Source: Planctomycetota bacterium (GTDB taxonomy: Bacteria; Planctomycetota; Phycisphaerae; UBA1845; Fen-1342). From it: DNA of 8,211 nt. The DNA lies in NCBI GenBank assembly GCA_030616465.1, contig JAUWXH010000063.1, positions 1-8,211 on the forward strand. Direction: 5' to 3'. Below the pieces are notes generated by a model, which searched no databases, was not told the DNA's origin, and saw nothing but the letters and a program-made list of their open reading frames with translations. The position numbers and the translations under genes were made by a program. Of the stretch, positions 1 to 6,066 are shown piece by piece; the first letter of the stretch is position 1, and every line of letters starts with the position of its first letter.

Positions 1-1
1 G

Positions 2-1669
2 CCGCCGCGCATCCCGTGGGACCGGACGGTCATCTACGAGTGCCACGTGAAGGGGCTGACCGCCCGCCACCCCGACATTGCCCCTCAGCTACGCGGCACG
101 TTTGCCGGCCTGGCCAGCGCCCCCATCATCGAGCACCTGGCCAAGCTGGGCGTGACCGCGGTGGAGCTGTTGCCGGTCCAGCAAGCGTTTGACGAGAAGC
201 CGCTGGTTGAGCAGGGTCTGGTGAACTACTGGGCGTATAACACGGTCGGCTTCTTCGCCCCGCACGCCCGTTACGCCACCGACACGCTCGGCCGGCAGGT
301 GCATGAGTTCAAGTCGATGGTCGCCGCGCTGCACCGGGCCGGGATCGAGGTGATTCTGGACGTGGTGTACAACCACACCGGCGAGGGCAACCACCGCGGG
401 CCCACGCTCTGCTTGCGGGGCATCGACAACGCGGTCTACTACCGGCTCGACCCCGAGGATCGCCGCCGTTACGAGGACTTTAGCTGGTGCGGCAACGCGC
501 TGGATCTGCGCCGCCCGCGTGTCCTGCAACTGGTGCTGGACAGTCTGCGCTATTGGGTGCAGGACATGCACGTGGACGGGTTCCGGTTCGACCTGACGCC
601 GGCGTTGGCGCGTGGCGACGACGGGTTCGAGCGTGAGCACGCGTTCTTCGCCGCCGTGCTACAAGACCCGGTGCTCACGCAGGTCAAGCTGATCGCCGAA
701 CCCTGGGACCTGGGGCCCGGCGGGTACCAGCTCGGGAACTTCCCCCGCGGCTGGGCCGAATGGAACGACCGCTTTCGGGACGGGGTCCGGCGGTTTTGGC
801 GTGGGGATGACCACCAACTCGGCGAGATCGCTCGCCGGCTCTCCGGAAGCAGCGACGTGTTCGCCCCCAGCGGTCGCGACGCTTGCGCCGGCATCAATTA
901 CGTCGCCGCCCACGATGGCTTCACGCTGCACGATCTGGTCAGCTACGAGCAGAAACACAACGAGGCCAACGGCGAAGAGAACCGTGACGGTTACAACGAC
1001 AACCTGAGCTGCAACTGGGGCGTGGAAGGTCCGACGGATCAGGTCGAGATCGTCCGGCTCCGCGAACAGATGAAGCGGAACTTCCTGGCGATGGTCGCAT
1101 TCTCGTTGGGCATCCCGATGCTTTCGGCCGGCGACGAGCTGGGCCGCACGCAGCAGGGCAACAACAACGCTTATTGCCAGGACAACGAGATTTCCTGGGC
1201 GGATTGGGAATTGGATGAATCGCAAGCAGACCTGCTGGCCTTTGCCAGGCGCGTGTTGGCCGTCCGTCGCGAGAACACCGATCTATTCCGCCGTACTTTT
1301 TTCCGGGGTGACTCCGAGTGCGGAAGTGGGGTAAAAGACCTGACGTGGCTTCGCCCAAACGGGGCGGAGATGGCCGAGGCCGACTGGGGCAGCGCCAAGC
1401 AGCGCGCCCTGGGTATGTTGATGCACCGGCACGGGAGCGATGAGGCGCAGCGACTGTCGCCGCCCGCTGTCCCGAGCACGCTACTGCTGCTCCTGAACGC
1501 CGGGCGGCGTTCGTGCCGTTTTCGCCTGCCGGTCATTCCGGAGCCGGGCCGGTGGCTTTGGGTGCTGAGCACGGTGTCTGACCGTGCCCCGACCCGGGCG
1601 CTTCGCGGCCAGGCCGTCCGGGTCCAGCCCCACTCACTGGTCCTGCTGAAATACGAGCCGACTGCATGA
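2..1669 (+). CDS. glgX: Glycogen debranching enzyme GlgX (GH13_11), 5' partial
   Basis: This enzyme hydrolyses alpha-1,6 linkages of glycogen, normally the short limit-dextrin branches left by phosphorylase, in the cytoplasm. The reading frame is open from base 2 (PWDRTVIYE, then HVKGLT, a signature stretch of GlgX/TreX), so the GTG at 47 is internal. About 555 residues are present; the missing part should be the N-terminal CBM48 domain, since family members run to about 650-720 residues. GH13 motifs are in order: [10 protein letters not shown] from 359, FRFD with the nucleophile Asp at 590-592, IAEPWD with the acid/base Glu at 698-700, and AAHDGF with the third Asp at 914-916. The GlgX-typical NCNWG-like (here SCNWG), [18 protein letters not shown] and RREN stretches follow, then a beta C-terminal domain. 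The stop codon TGA overlaps the glgB ATG, which suggests one operon with coupled translation. No frameshift or missing catalytic residue is seen. An isoamylase or TreX annotation is the only close alternative. Confidence 0.95.
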   Translation, partial: PPRIPWDRTVIYECHVKGLTARHPDIAPQLRGTFAGLASAPIIEHLAKLGVTAVELLPVQQAFDEKPLVEQGLVNYWAYNTVGFFAPHARYATDTLGRQVHEFKSMVAALHRAGIEVILDVVYNHTGEGNHRGPTLCLRGIDNAVYYRLDPEDRRRYEDFSWCGNALDLRRPRVLQLVLDSLRYWVQDMHVDGFRFDLTPALARGDDGFEREHAFFAAVLQDPVLTQVKLIAEPWDLGPGGYQLGNFPRGWAEWNDRFRDGVRRFWRGDDHQLGEIARRLSGSSDVFAPSGRDACAGINYVAAHDGFTLHDLVSYEQKHNEANGEENRDGYNDNLSCNWGVEGPTDQVEIVRLREQMKRNFLAMVAFSLGIPMLSAGDELGRTQQGNNNAYCQDNEISWADWELDESQADLLAFARRVLAVRRENTDLFRRTFFRGDSECGSGVKDLTWLRPNGAEMAEADWGSAKQRALGMLMHRHGSDEAQRLSPPAVPSTLLLLLNAGRRSCRFRLPVIPEPGRWLWVLSTVSDRAPTRALRGQAVRVQPHSLVLLKYEPTA

Positions 1670-3906
1670 AGAACAAGGCGAAAACAGACGTGTCAAGACC
1701 GGAGCCCACGCCGCCGGGCGTCGATCGCTCCGAATGGAAGCGCCTGCGCGCCGGCGATCACCCCGAGCCCCATCGGCTGCTCGGCGCGCACCCGACGACC
1801 CGTGCCGGGACGGACGGTGCCGTGGTGCGTGCGTTCCACCCGGACGCCGACCGCGTCGAGTGCGTGCTCGACGACGGGACGGTTCTCGCGCTGGCATCCG
1901 TGGCCGAGGGCGGGCTGTTCGCCGCCTTTGTCAAGCAGGCGCGGCTTCCGCTGAAGTATCGGCTGCGCTTCCACTTTCGCGACGGCAACACCTGGGAACG
2001 GGAGGACCCATACCGCTTCCTTCCAACCATCGGCGATGTGGACCTGCACCTGTTTAACGAGGGCAGGCACTGGCGGCTCTGGGAGCGATTGGGCGCTCAC
2101 CCGCGGCGCATCGACGGCGTGGATGGCGTAGCTTTCGCTGTCTGGGCTCCCAGCGCCCGCCGGGTCAGCGTGGTCGGCGACTTCTGCGGCTGGGACGGGC
2201 GGCTCTTGCCGATGCGACAGATGGGCTCTTCCGGCGTGTTCGAGCTCTTCGTCCCGGGCATCGCTCCGGGAACGCTGTACAAGTACGAGATCAAGACCGC
2301 CGAAGGGGCGATCCGCATCAAGACCGATCCATTCGCCTTTGCGATGGAGCCGCCGCCGGGCCACGCCGCGCGGGTCTACGCGTCCTCTCACCGGTGGAAC
2401 GACGAGCACTGGATGGCGACGCGCAAAGACCGCGATCCGCTGCGTGAGCCGCTGTCCATTTATGAGGTGCACCTGGGCTCGTGGGCGCGCGTGCCGGAAG
2501 AAGGCAACCGCCCGCTCAACTTCCGCGAGATCGCCCCCAAGCTGGTCGAGCACGTCCGGCGTTTCGGCTTCACCCACGTCGAGCTGCTGCCGGTTGCCGA
2601 GTATCCGCTCGGGGCCTCATGGGGTTACCAGGTAACCGGCTACTACGCCGTCACCTCGCGCTGGGGCACGCCGGACGACTTCCGCTACTTCGTGGACTAC
2701 TGCCACCGTAACGGCGTGGGCGTGCTCCTCGACTGGGTGCCGGCCCACTTCCCGCGGGACGATTTCGCCCTGCGGCGCTTCGATGGGACAGCCCTCTACG
2801 AACACGCCGACCCACGGCTCGGCGAACACCCCGATTGGGGCACGCTCATCTTCAACTACAGCCGCCACGAGGTGCGGAACTTCCTCATCGCCAACGCCCT
2901 GTATTGGCTGCGCGAGTTCCACGTGGACGGGCTGCGCGTCGATGCCGTCGCCTCGATGCTCTATTTGGACTACAGCCGCAACGAAGGTGAGTGGCTGCCG
3001 AACCCGTACGGCGGCAGAGAGAACATCGCGGCGATCGAGCTCCTGCGCGAGTGCAACGAGGTCATCCACAGCGAGTGCCCCGGGTGCTTCACCGTTGCCG
3101 AGGAGTCTACCGCCTGGTCGGGCGTGACGCGGTCGGCGAGCGTCTGGGGCGGCTTGGGGTTCACGTTCAAGTGGAACATGGGCTGGATGCACGACACGCT
3201 GCTGTATTTCTCCAAGGACCCGGTTCATCGGCGGTATCACCAGAACGACCTCACCTTCGCCATGCTCTACGAATACACCGAGCACTTCATCAACGCCCTG
3301 TCACACGATGAGGTGACCCACGGCAAGGGGGCCCTGCTGGAGAAGATGCCCGGCGACATCTGGCAGAAGTTCGCGAACCTGCGGCTGCTGCTGGCTTACC
3401 AATACACGCGGCCGGGCAAGAAGATGCTGTTCATGGGCACCGAGCTGGCCCCATACAGCGAGTGGTACTACGACGCGAGTCTGGACTGGCACCTGGCCGA
3501 CGACCCCATGCGGGTCGGGCTGGCACGCTTCATGGAAGAGCTGGGGCGGCTGTACCCGGCGACGCCCTGCCTGTGGCGCGGCGATCCGGACCCGTCCGGG
3601 TTCTACTGGATTGACGCTTCCGATTGCGATAACTCGGTCGTCTCGTACGTGCGGCGGGACGGCGACGACTTCCTGATCGTCGTGCTGAACTTCACGCCCG
3701 TCCCGCGGGACAACTACCGCATCGGGGCACCGCGGGAGGGCCGCTACATCAAACGTTTCAACAGCGACGCCGCCGCCTACGCCGGCAGCGGGTATCCCGT
3801 GCCGGACGAACTCGAGACCGAGCCGGTCGCCATGCACGGCCACCCGCAGTCGCTACGCCTTTCGCTCCCGCCGCTGGGTGCGCTGGTGCTTGTGCCGACT
3901 GACTGA
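1666..3906 (+). CDS. glgB: 1,4-alpha-glucan branching enzyme GlgB (GH13_9)
   Basis: GlgB cuts an alpha-1,4 chain and rejoins it by an alpha-1,6 bond, making the branches of glycogen. At 746 residues it is close to the E. coli protein (728). An N1 domain (about residues 20-130, opening with RAGDHPEPHRLLGAHP) precedes a CBM48 domain (about 135-235, with FAVWAPSARRVSVVGDFCGWDG). The catalytic barrel follows (about 260-640), then an all-beta C-terminal domain ending PPLGALVLVP. Catalytic residues are D426 (GLRVDAV), E479 (TVAEESTAW) and D548 (LSHDEVTHGK). Their spacing (53 and 69) nearly matches 405/458/526 of the E. coli enzyme. The ATG is inside the glgX stop (ATGA) and no strong Shine-Dalgarno precedes it, so translation is probably coupled to glgX. 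No truncation or odd composition is seen. Confidence 0.97.
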   Translation: MKNKAKTDVSRPEPTPPGVDRSEWKRLRAGDHPEPHRLLGAHPTTRAGTDGAVVRAFHPDADRVECVLDDGTVLALASVAEGGLFAAFVKQARLPLKYRLRFHFRDGNTWEREDPYRFLPTIGDVDLHLFNEGRHWRLWERLGAHPRRIDGVDGVAFAVWAPSARRVSVVGDFCGWDGRLLPMRQMGSSGVFELFVPGIAPGTLYKYEIKTAEGAIRIKTDPFAFAMEPPPGHAARVYASSHRWNDEHWMATRKDRDPLREPLSIYEVHLGSWARVPEEGNRPLNFREIAPKLVEHVRRFGFTHVELLPVAEYPLGASWGYQVTGYYAVTSRWGTPDDFRYFVDYCHRNGVGVLLDWVPAHFPRDDFALRRFDGTALYEHADPRLGEHPDWGTLIFNYSRHEVRNFLIANALYWLREFHVDGLRVDAVASMLYLDYSRNEGEWLPNPYGGRENIAAIELLRECNEVIHSECPGCFTVAEESTAWSGVTRSASVWGGLGFTFKWNMGWMHDTLLYFSKDPVHRRYHQNDLTFAMLYEYTEHFINALSHDEVTHGKGALLEKMPGDIWQKFANLRLLLAYQYTRPGKKMLFMGTELAPYSEWYYDASLDWHLADDPMRVGLARFMEELGRLYPATPCLWRGDPDPSGFYWIDASDCDNSVVSYVRRDGDDFLIVVLNFTPVPRDNYRIGAPREGRYIKRFNSDAAAYAGSGYPVPDELETEPVAMHGHPQSLRLSLPPLGALVLVPTD

Positions 3907-3984
3907 CGCAGACCTGTACAGCGCGATAGCCTTTTCGGCTCGGCAGCGCAGGTGGGGCGTTGGATGCTTGCCAGAAGCCTTCTG

Positions 3985-4032
3985 TTAGAGCGAATTCAGA
4001 AAAACCGTAGCGTCGGGTCTCCGTGCCCGACG
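3985..4032 (+). repeat. 48-nt stem-loop repeat, copy A
   Basis: The copy begins TTAGAGCGAATTCAG, continues through a short A-run to GTAG, and ends in a hairpin at 4011-4032 with a perfect 7-bp stem CGTCGGG/CCCGACG and the 8-nt loop TCTCCGTG. It matches copy B (4054-4101, opposite strand) at 36 of 48 positions. The shape (short conserved tail plus GC-rich hairpin, intergenic, paired and inverted) is that of REP-like elements. Read on the minus strand, the hairpin is followed a few bases later by five T residues, so it could serve as a terminator for the GT4 gene. Confidence 0.75.
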
Positions 4033-4079
4033 TCGGATTACGCAGAGAATCTACGGCCGGCACGGAGACCGGCCGCTAC
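4007..4079. terminator. Possible bidirectional terminator formed by the paired repeats
   Basis: Two GC-rich hairpins sit back to back between convergent genes. The 26-nt arms 4007-4032 and 4054-4079 can also pair with each other over a 21-nt loop with four mismatches, giving one long cruciform or hairpin. Position and strength suit termination on both strands. A T-run (TTTTT) follows only on the minus strand; on the plus strand there is only CGTTTCC. The terminator role is an inference. Confidence 0.45.
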
Positions 4080-4101
4080 ACGTTTCCTGAAAACGCGCTA
4101 G
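4054..4101 (-). repeat. 48-nt stem-loop repeat, copy B (inverted)
   Basis: Read on the minus strand, the copy begins CTAGCGCGTTTTCAG, reaches GTAG and then a hairpin (4054-4075) with a perfect 7-bp stem CGGCCGG/CCGGCCG and the same TCTCCGTG loop as copy A. The four differences from copy A in the last 26 nt (4007-4032 against 4079-4054) are all in the stem and form two compensated base-pair changes. The TAG at the start of this copy is the stop codon of the GT4-DUF2934 gene (4100-4098), so the repeat reaches into the coding end. Confidence 0.75.
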
Positions 4102-4352
4102 GTGCGCAACTGTGAGCGGAGCTCGCGCTCGGCCTGGAGCCAATCGGCCACGGGGTCGCCGGGCCTGTCGTTTCGCGCCAGATAGATCTCGTACGCCCGC
4201 TGGCGAATATCGTCCCTGGTGAGTCCCGCTATGCCGATGACCTGCCGGACGGTCTTCGACTTGACCATAGTGCGGGATCGCCTGGAGTTCGTGCTGGTTT
4301 TCCGCGCCTTGGCAGTGCCGCGTGTGGGCTTATCACTCCGTTGTCGGGGCAT
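4098..4352 (-). CDS. Possible separate DUF2934 small protein from internal in-frame start
   Basis: Inside the GT4 gene, in the same frame, an ATG at 4352 is preceded at 8-nt spacing by GGAGG (4365-4361), as good a ribosome binding site as that of the GT4 gene itself. Translation from it would give 84 residues: a basic, probably disordered N-terminus (MPRQRSDKPTRG, then many Lys/Arg/Ser/Thr), followed by DUF2934 (RQRAYEIYLARN, then GDPVADWLQAERE). DUF2934 usually occurs in small stand-alone proteins of unknown function. So this may be a real gene joined to the GT4 gene by loss of a stop codon, or a second product of one gene. The sequence alone does not decide. Confidence 0.4.
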   Translation of the reverse strand: MPRQRSDKPTRGTAKARKTSTNSRRSRTMVKSKTVRQVIGIAGLTRDDIRQRAYEIYLARNDRPGDPVADWLQAERELRSQLRT

Positions 4353-5603
4353 CTCGGTTTCCTCCGCGAATGGGCAGCTTGTATTCACTTTGTTGGCGGG
4401 CGTGTTGTCAAGGACAGATTCGTAGACGCTCTCGGTGGCGGCGGCAATCGTGTCCCAGGAGAAGCGTGTTTCGGCCTCGCGGCGGCCGTTGCGGCCCATT
4501 CGCCGCCCACTTTCCGTATCCGCCAGCAGCCGCGACACCCCCCACCCGATCGATCCGACGTTGTCGGAGACGGTCAGGCCGGTATCCTCGTTGCGGACGA
4601 GCTCGGCGGGTCCGCCCTGACGCGTCGCGACCACGGGCTTGCCGGCACTCCAGGCCTCCAGAATCACGATGCCGAACGGCTCATTGCGGCTGGGGACGCA
4701 GACGAGGTCCGCGCCCTTGAACAGGCCGACCAGCTCGCTCCCGTCGCGATGGCCCAGGAAGCGAGTGGCGGGTGCGACGCCGATCGCCGCCACCCGTTCC
4801 TCCAGCCCGTCGCGCATGTGGCCGTCGCCGGCGAAAACGAATTTCGCCTGCGGGTGTTGGTGCAACACGCCCGGCAGCGCGTCCACCAGCAGGTCGGGGC
4901 CCTTTTGCCACGCCAGGCGGCCGGCAAACAACACCACCGGGTCGTCCAGCCCGACGGCGTAGCGCGCCCGCACCGAACCGACGTCGATCTCCGCGTCGAA
5001 CCGCCGCACGTCAACCCCGTTGTAAATGACGTGCATCTTGTCAAGCGGCGCGCCGTACAACTGCTGCACTTCCGCCTGCAACGCGCCCGACACGCAGATG
5101 ACGCGGTCGGCGACGTAGGTTCCCTCCCACTCGACCTGGCGAATCCGCCATGACAGGCCGCTACAGAGCTGGTTCCCGCAGCGGCCGAACTCGGTGGAGT
5201 GCATCGTCAGGACCGTGCGGCAGGCGCGCTCGTTCTTGGCCTGCGCGAGGGCCCTGGCGCTGAGCCAATCGTGCCCGTGGATGATGTCGAACGGCTGGGG
5301 AAGCTGTGGCTCGACCTCGCCGAGGTGCCAGACGAAGCCGCGGCACATCCGCTCGTTGTCGGTCACGAAGTCGGGATGGCCGTCGTAGGGGCAGCGGTGG
5401 TAATGGACCCCGTTCACCCGGTCGTAGCCGGACTGCCCCGGCCCCATGCGGGTGAACACGTGCACGTCGTGTCCGCGGCGGGCAAGGGCGGCGGCCAACT
5501 CGCTGACGTGCTCGGCCAGCCCGCCGACCGCGATCGAGTGCCGGCTCTCCCACGACAGCAAGGCGATTCGCATCGGCGTCGCCTTTTGCGCTGCATGAGA
5601 CAT
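4098..5603 (-). CDS. GT4-family glycosyltransferase with C-terminal DUF2934 module
   Basis: This is a retaining GT-B glycosyltransferase that moves a sugar from an activated nucleotide donor; in this locus a glucan synthase role is plausible but unproven. The protein has 501 residues from ATG 5603, chosen because AGGGAGG (5619-5613) lies 9 nt upstream; the frame stays open to 5720. The N-terminal Rossmann domain starts MRIALLSWE and has the glycine loop GGLAEH (G27-G28). The C-terminal domain has GRLAWQKG (R229, K234), FVFAGDG, and NEPFGIVILEAW with the E-x7-E pair E308/E316. There is no signal peptide or membrane segment. The GT part ends near residue 395. A linker, a Lys/Arg/Ser-rich stretch and a DUF2934 module (about 464-497, RQRAYEIYLARN to ADWLQAERE) follow. 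It is not a classical GT5 GlgA, which carries KTGGL near its N-terminus. It faces away from the GT3 synthase and converges on glgB. Confidence 0.85.
   Translation of the reverse strand: MSHAAQKATPMRIALLSWESRHSIAVGGLAEHVSELAAALARRGHDVHVFTRMGPGQSGYDRVNGVHYHRCPYDGHPDFVTDNERMCRGFVWHLGEVEPQLPQPFDIIHGHDWLSARALAQAKNERACRTVLTMHSTEFGRCGNQLCSGLSWRIRQVEWEGTYVADRVICVSGALQAEVQQLYGAPLDKMHVIYNGVDVRRFDAEIDVGSVRARYAVGLDDPVVLFAGRLAWQKGPDLLVDALPGVLHQHPQAKFVFAGDGHMRDGLEERVAAIGVAPATRFLGHRDGSELVGLFKGADLVCVPSRNEPFGIVILEAWSAGKPVVATRQGGPAELVRNEDTGLTVSDNVGSIGWGVSRLLADTESGRRMGRNGRREAETRFSWDTIAAATESVYESVLDNTPANKVNTSCPFAEETEMPRQRSDKPTRGTAKARKTSTNSRRSRTMVKSKTVRQVIGIAGLTRDDIRQRAYEIYLARNDRPGDPVADWLQAERELRSQLRT
4361..4365 (-). 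promoter_or_regulatory. Internal Shine-Dalgarno (GGAGG) before in-frame ATG
   Basis: GGAGG on the minus strand lies 8 nt before the ATG at 4352-4350, within the GT4 reading frame. Its sequence and spacing are near ideal, which is unexpected in the middle of a coding region and supports an independent start for the DUF2934 part. Confidence 0.55.
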
Positions 5604-5612
5604 TCTGACCGC

Positions 5613-5619
5613 CCTCCCT
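5613..5619 (-). promoter_or_regulatory. Shine-Dalgarno (AGGGAGG) of the GT4 gene
   Basis: AGGGAGG on the minus strand lies 9 nt before ATG 5603-5601. It decides the start: the longer frame to 5720 and the ATG at 5633 lie upstream of it. The ATG at 5573 (MRIALLSWE) would fit the family N-terminus but lacks such a site. Confidence 0.7.
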
Positions 5620-5639
5620 GGCAAGCCCCGCATGGATAT

Positions 5640-5657
5640 GCGCGTATTGTTACGCGC
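5640..5657. promoter_or_regulatory. Perfect hairpin/palindrome upstream of the GT4 gene
   Basis: GCGCGTA-TTGT-TACGCGC is a perfect 7-bp inverted repeat with a 4-nt centre, 36 nt upstream of the GT4 start. It could be an operator for a dimeric regulator or a leader hairpin in the GT4 mRNA. It has no T-run in either direction, so it is not a standard terminator. The function is unknown. Confidence 0.4.
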
Positions 5658-5751
5658 TGACCCCGGGAACGCCAGCACCCCGGCGCAAATTAACGCGAGA
5701 ACATCTGCGGCGGCCACCACTGCGACGTGTGCCCGGGTTCACCCGATTCCG

Positions 5752-5781
5752 TTGCCACCCGTGCTCCGGATGAGCTAAGCT
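5752..5781 (+). promoter_or_regulatory. Weak sigma70-like promoter candidate for the GT3 gene
   Basis: TTGCCA (5752-5757) and TAAGCT (5776-5781) are 18 nt apart on the plus strand. The first box fits the -35 consensus in five of six bases, the second fits the -10 in three of six. A transcript from here would have a leader of roughly 280 nt. The support is slight. Confidence 0.2.
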
Positions 5782-6066
5782 ACGGCCCGGGCGTCAACGG
5801 ATTCCACGGATTGGGAACGATAGACCAGCGGCGGTCATGCCGACGGGAAGGCGGGCCTGCCGTGTGCTCAACGAGACGCTCGACAGAACGTGCCCAGACA
5901 GCGCAACGCCGACCACCGCCCCGACCGCCGTGCGAACGCCAACGGGCAGAACTTGTATGCCGTTCCCAGCCGATAAGCGAGACATCGAGGCGGCCGCGGA
6001 CCGGGGCAGCGGACCATTGTGGGGCGCAAGCTGGCAGCCGGGCGAGCCACGAGGCCGAATACCAAC

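Larger units (their letters stand above)
3907..4097. other. Convergent intergenic region, no gene
   Basis: This spacer lies between the stop codons of glgB (+) and the GT4 gene (-). Its first 78 bases hold only a small palindrome, CAGAAG-C-CTTCTG at 3972-3984. The rest is taken up by two inverted copies of a stem-loop repeat, described separately. No open frame with a ribosome binding site is seen. Confidence 0.7.
5604..6066. other. Divergent intergenic region, no convincing gene
   Basis: This 463-bp spacer separates the divergent GT4 (-) and GT3 (+) genes and should hold both promoters. It contains the GT4 ribosome binding site, a perfect 7-bp hairpin (5640-5657), a weak promoter-like pair (5752-5781) and a short near-duplication, CGGATTCCACGGATTGG, around 5798-5815. 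A 77-codon open frame (5837-6070) ends in an ATGA overlap with the GT3 start, but it has no good ribosome binding site. Its codons include AGA, AGG and ATA, which the neighbouring genes avoid, so I do not call it a gene. Confidence 0.6.

Noticed and set aside
47..49. GTG at 47 as the start of glgX
   Set aside because: The conserved stretch PWDRTVIYE lies upstream of it in the same frame and the frame is open to the window edge, so the gene is cut by the window and does not start here.
2617..3285. 222-codon minus-strand open frame inside glgB (and similar ones at 1693-2577 and 659-1225)
   Set aside because: These are shadows of the GH13 coding strand in high-GC DNA, with no ribosome site or recognisable domain.
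4007..4079. CRISPR-like array or transposon ends
   Set aside because: There are only two inverted copies with no spacers of even length, and no transposase lies nearby; a REP-like hairpin pair fits better.
5604..5720. N-terminal extension of the GT4 protein with a hydrophobic stretch (ADVLALICAGVLAF) that resembles a signal peptide
   Set aside because: The AGGGAGG site at 5619-5613 lies inside this extension and points to ATG 5603. The hydrophobic stretch is most likely chance translation of the leader; a cytoplasmic enzyme is expected.
6019..6066. GTG start at 6019 for the GT3 gene
   Set aside because: It has no good ribosome binding site and adds only 16 residues with no family match; ATG 6067 has GAGG upstream.
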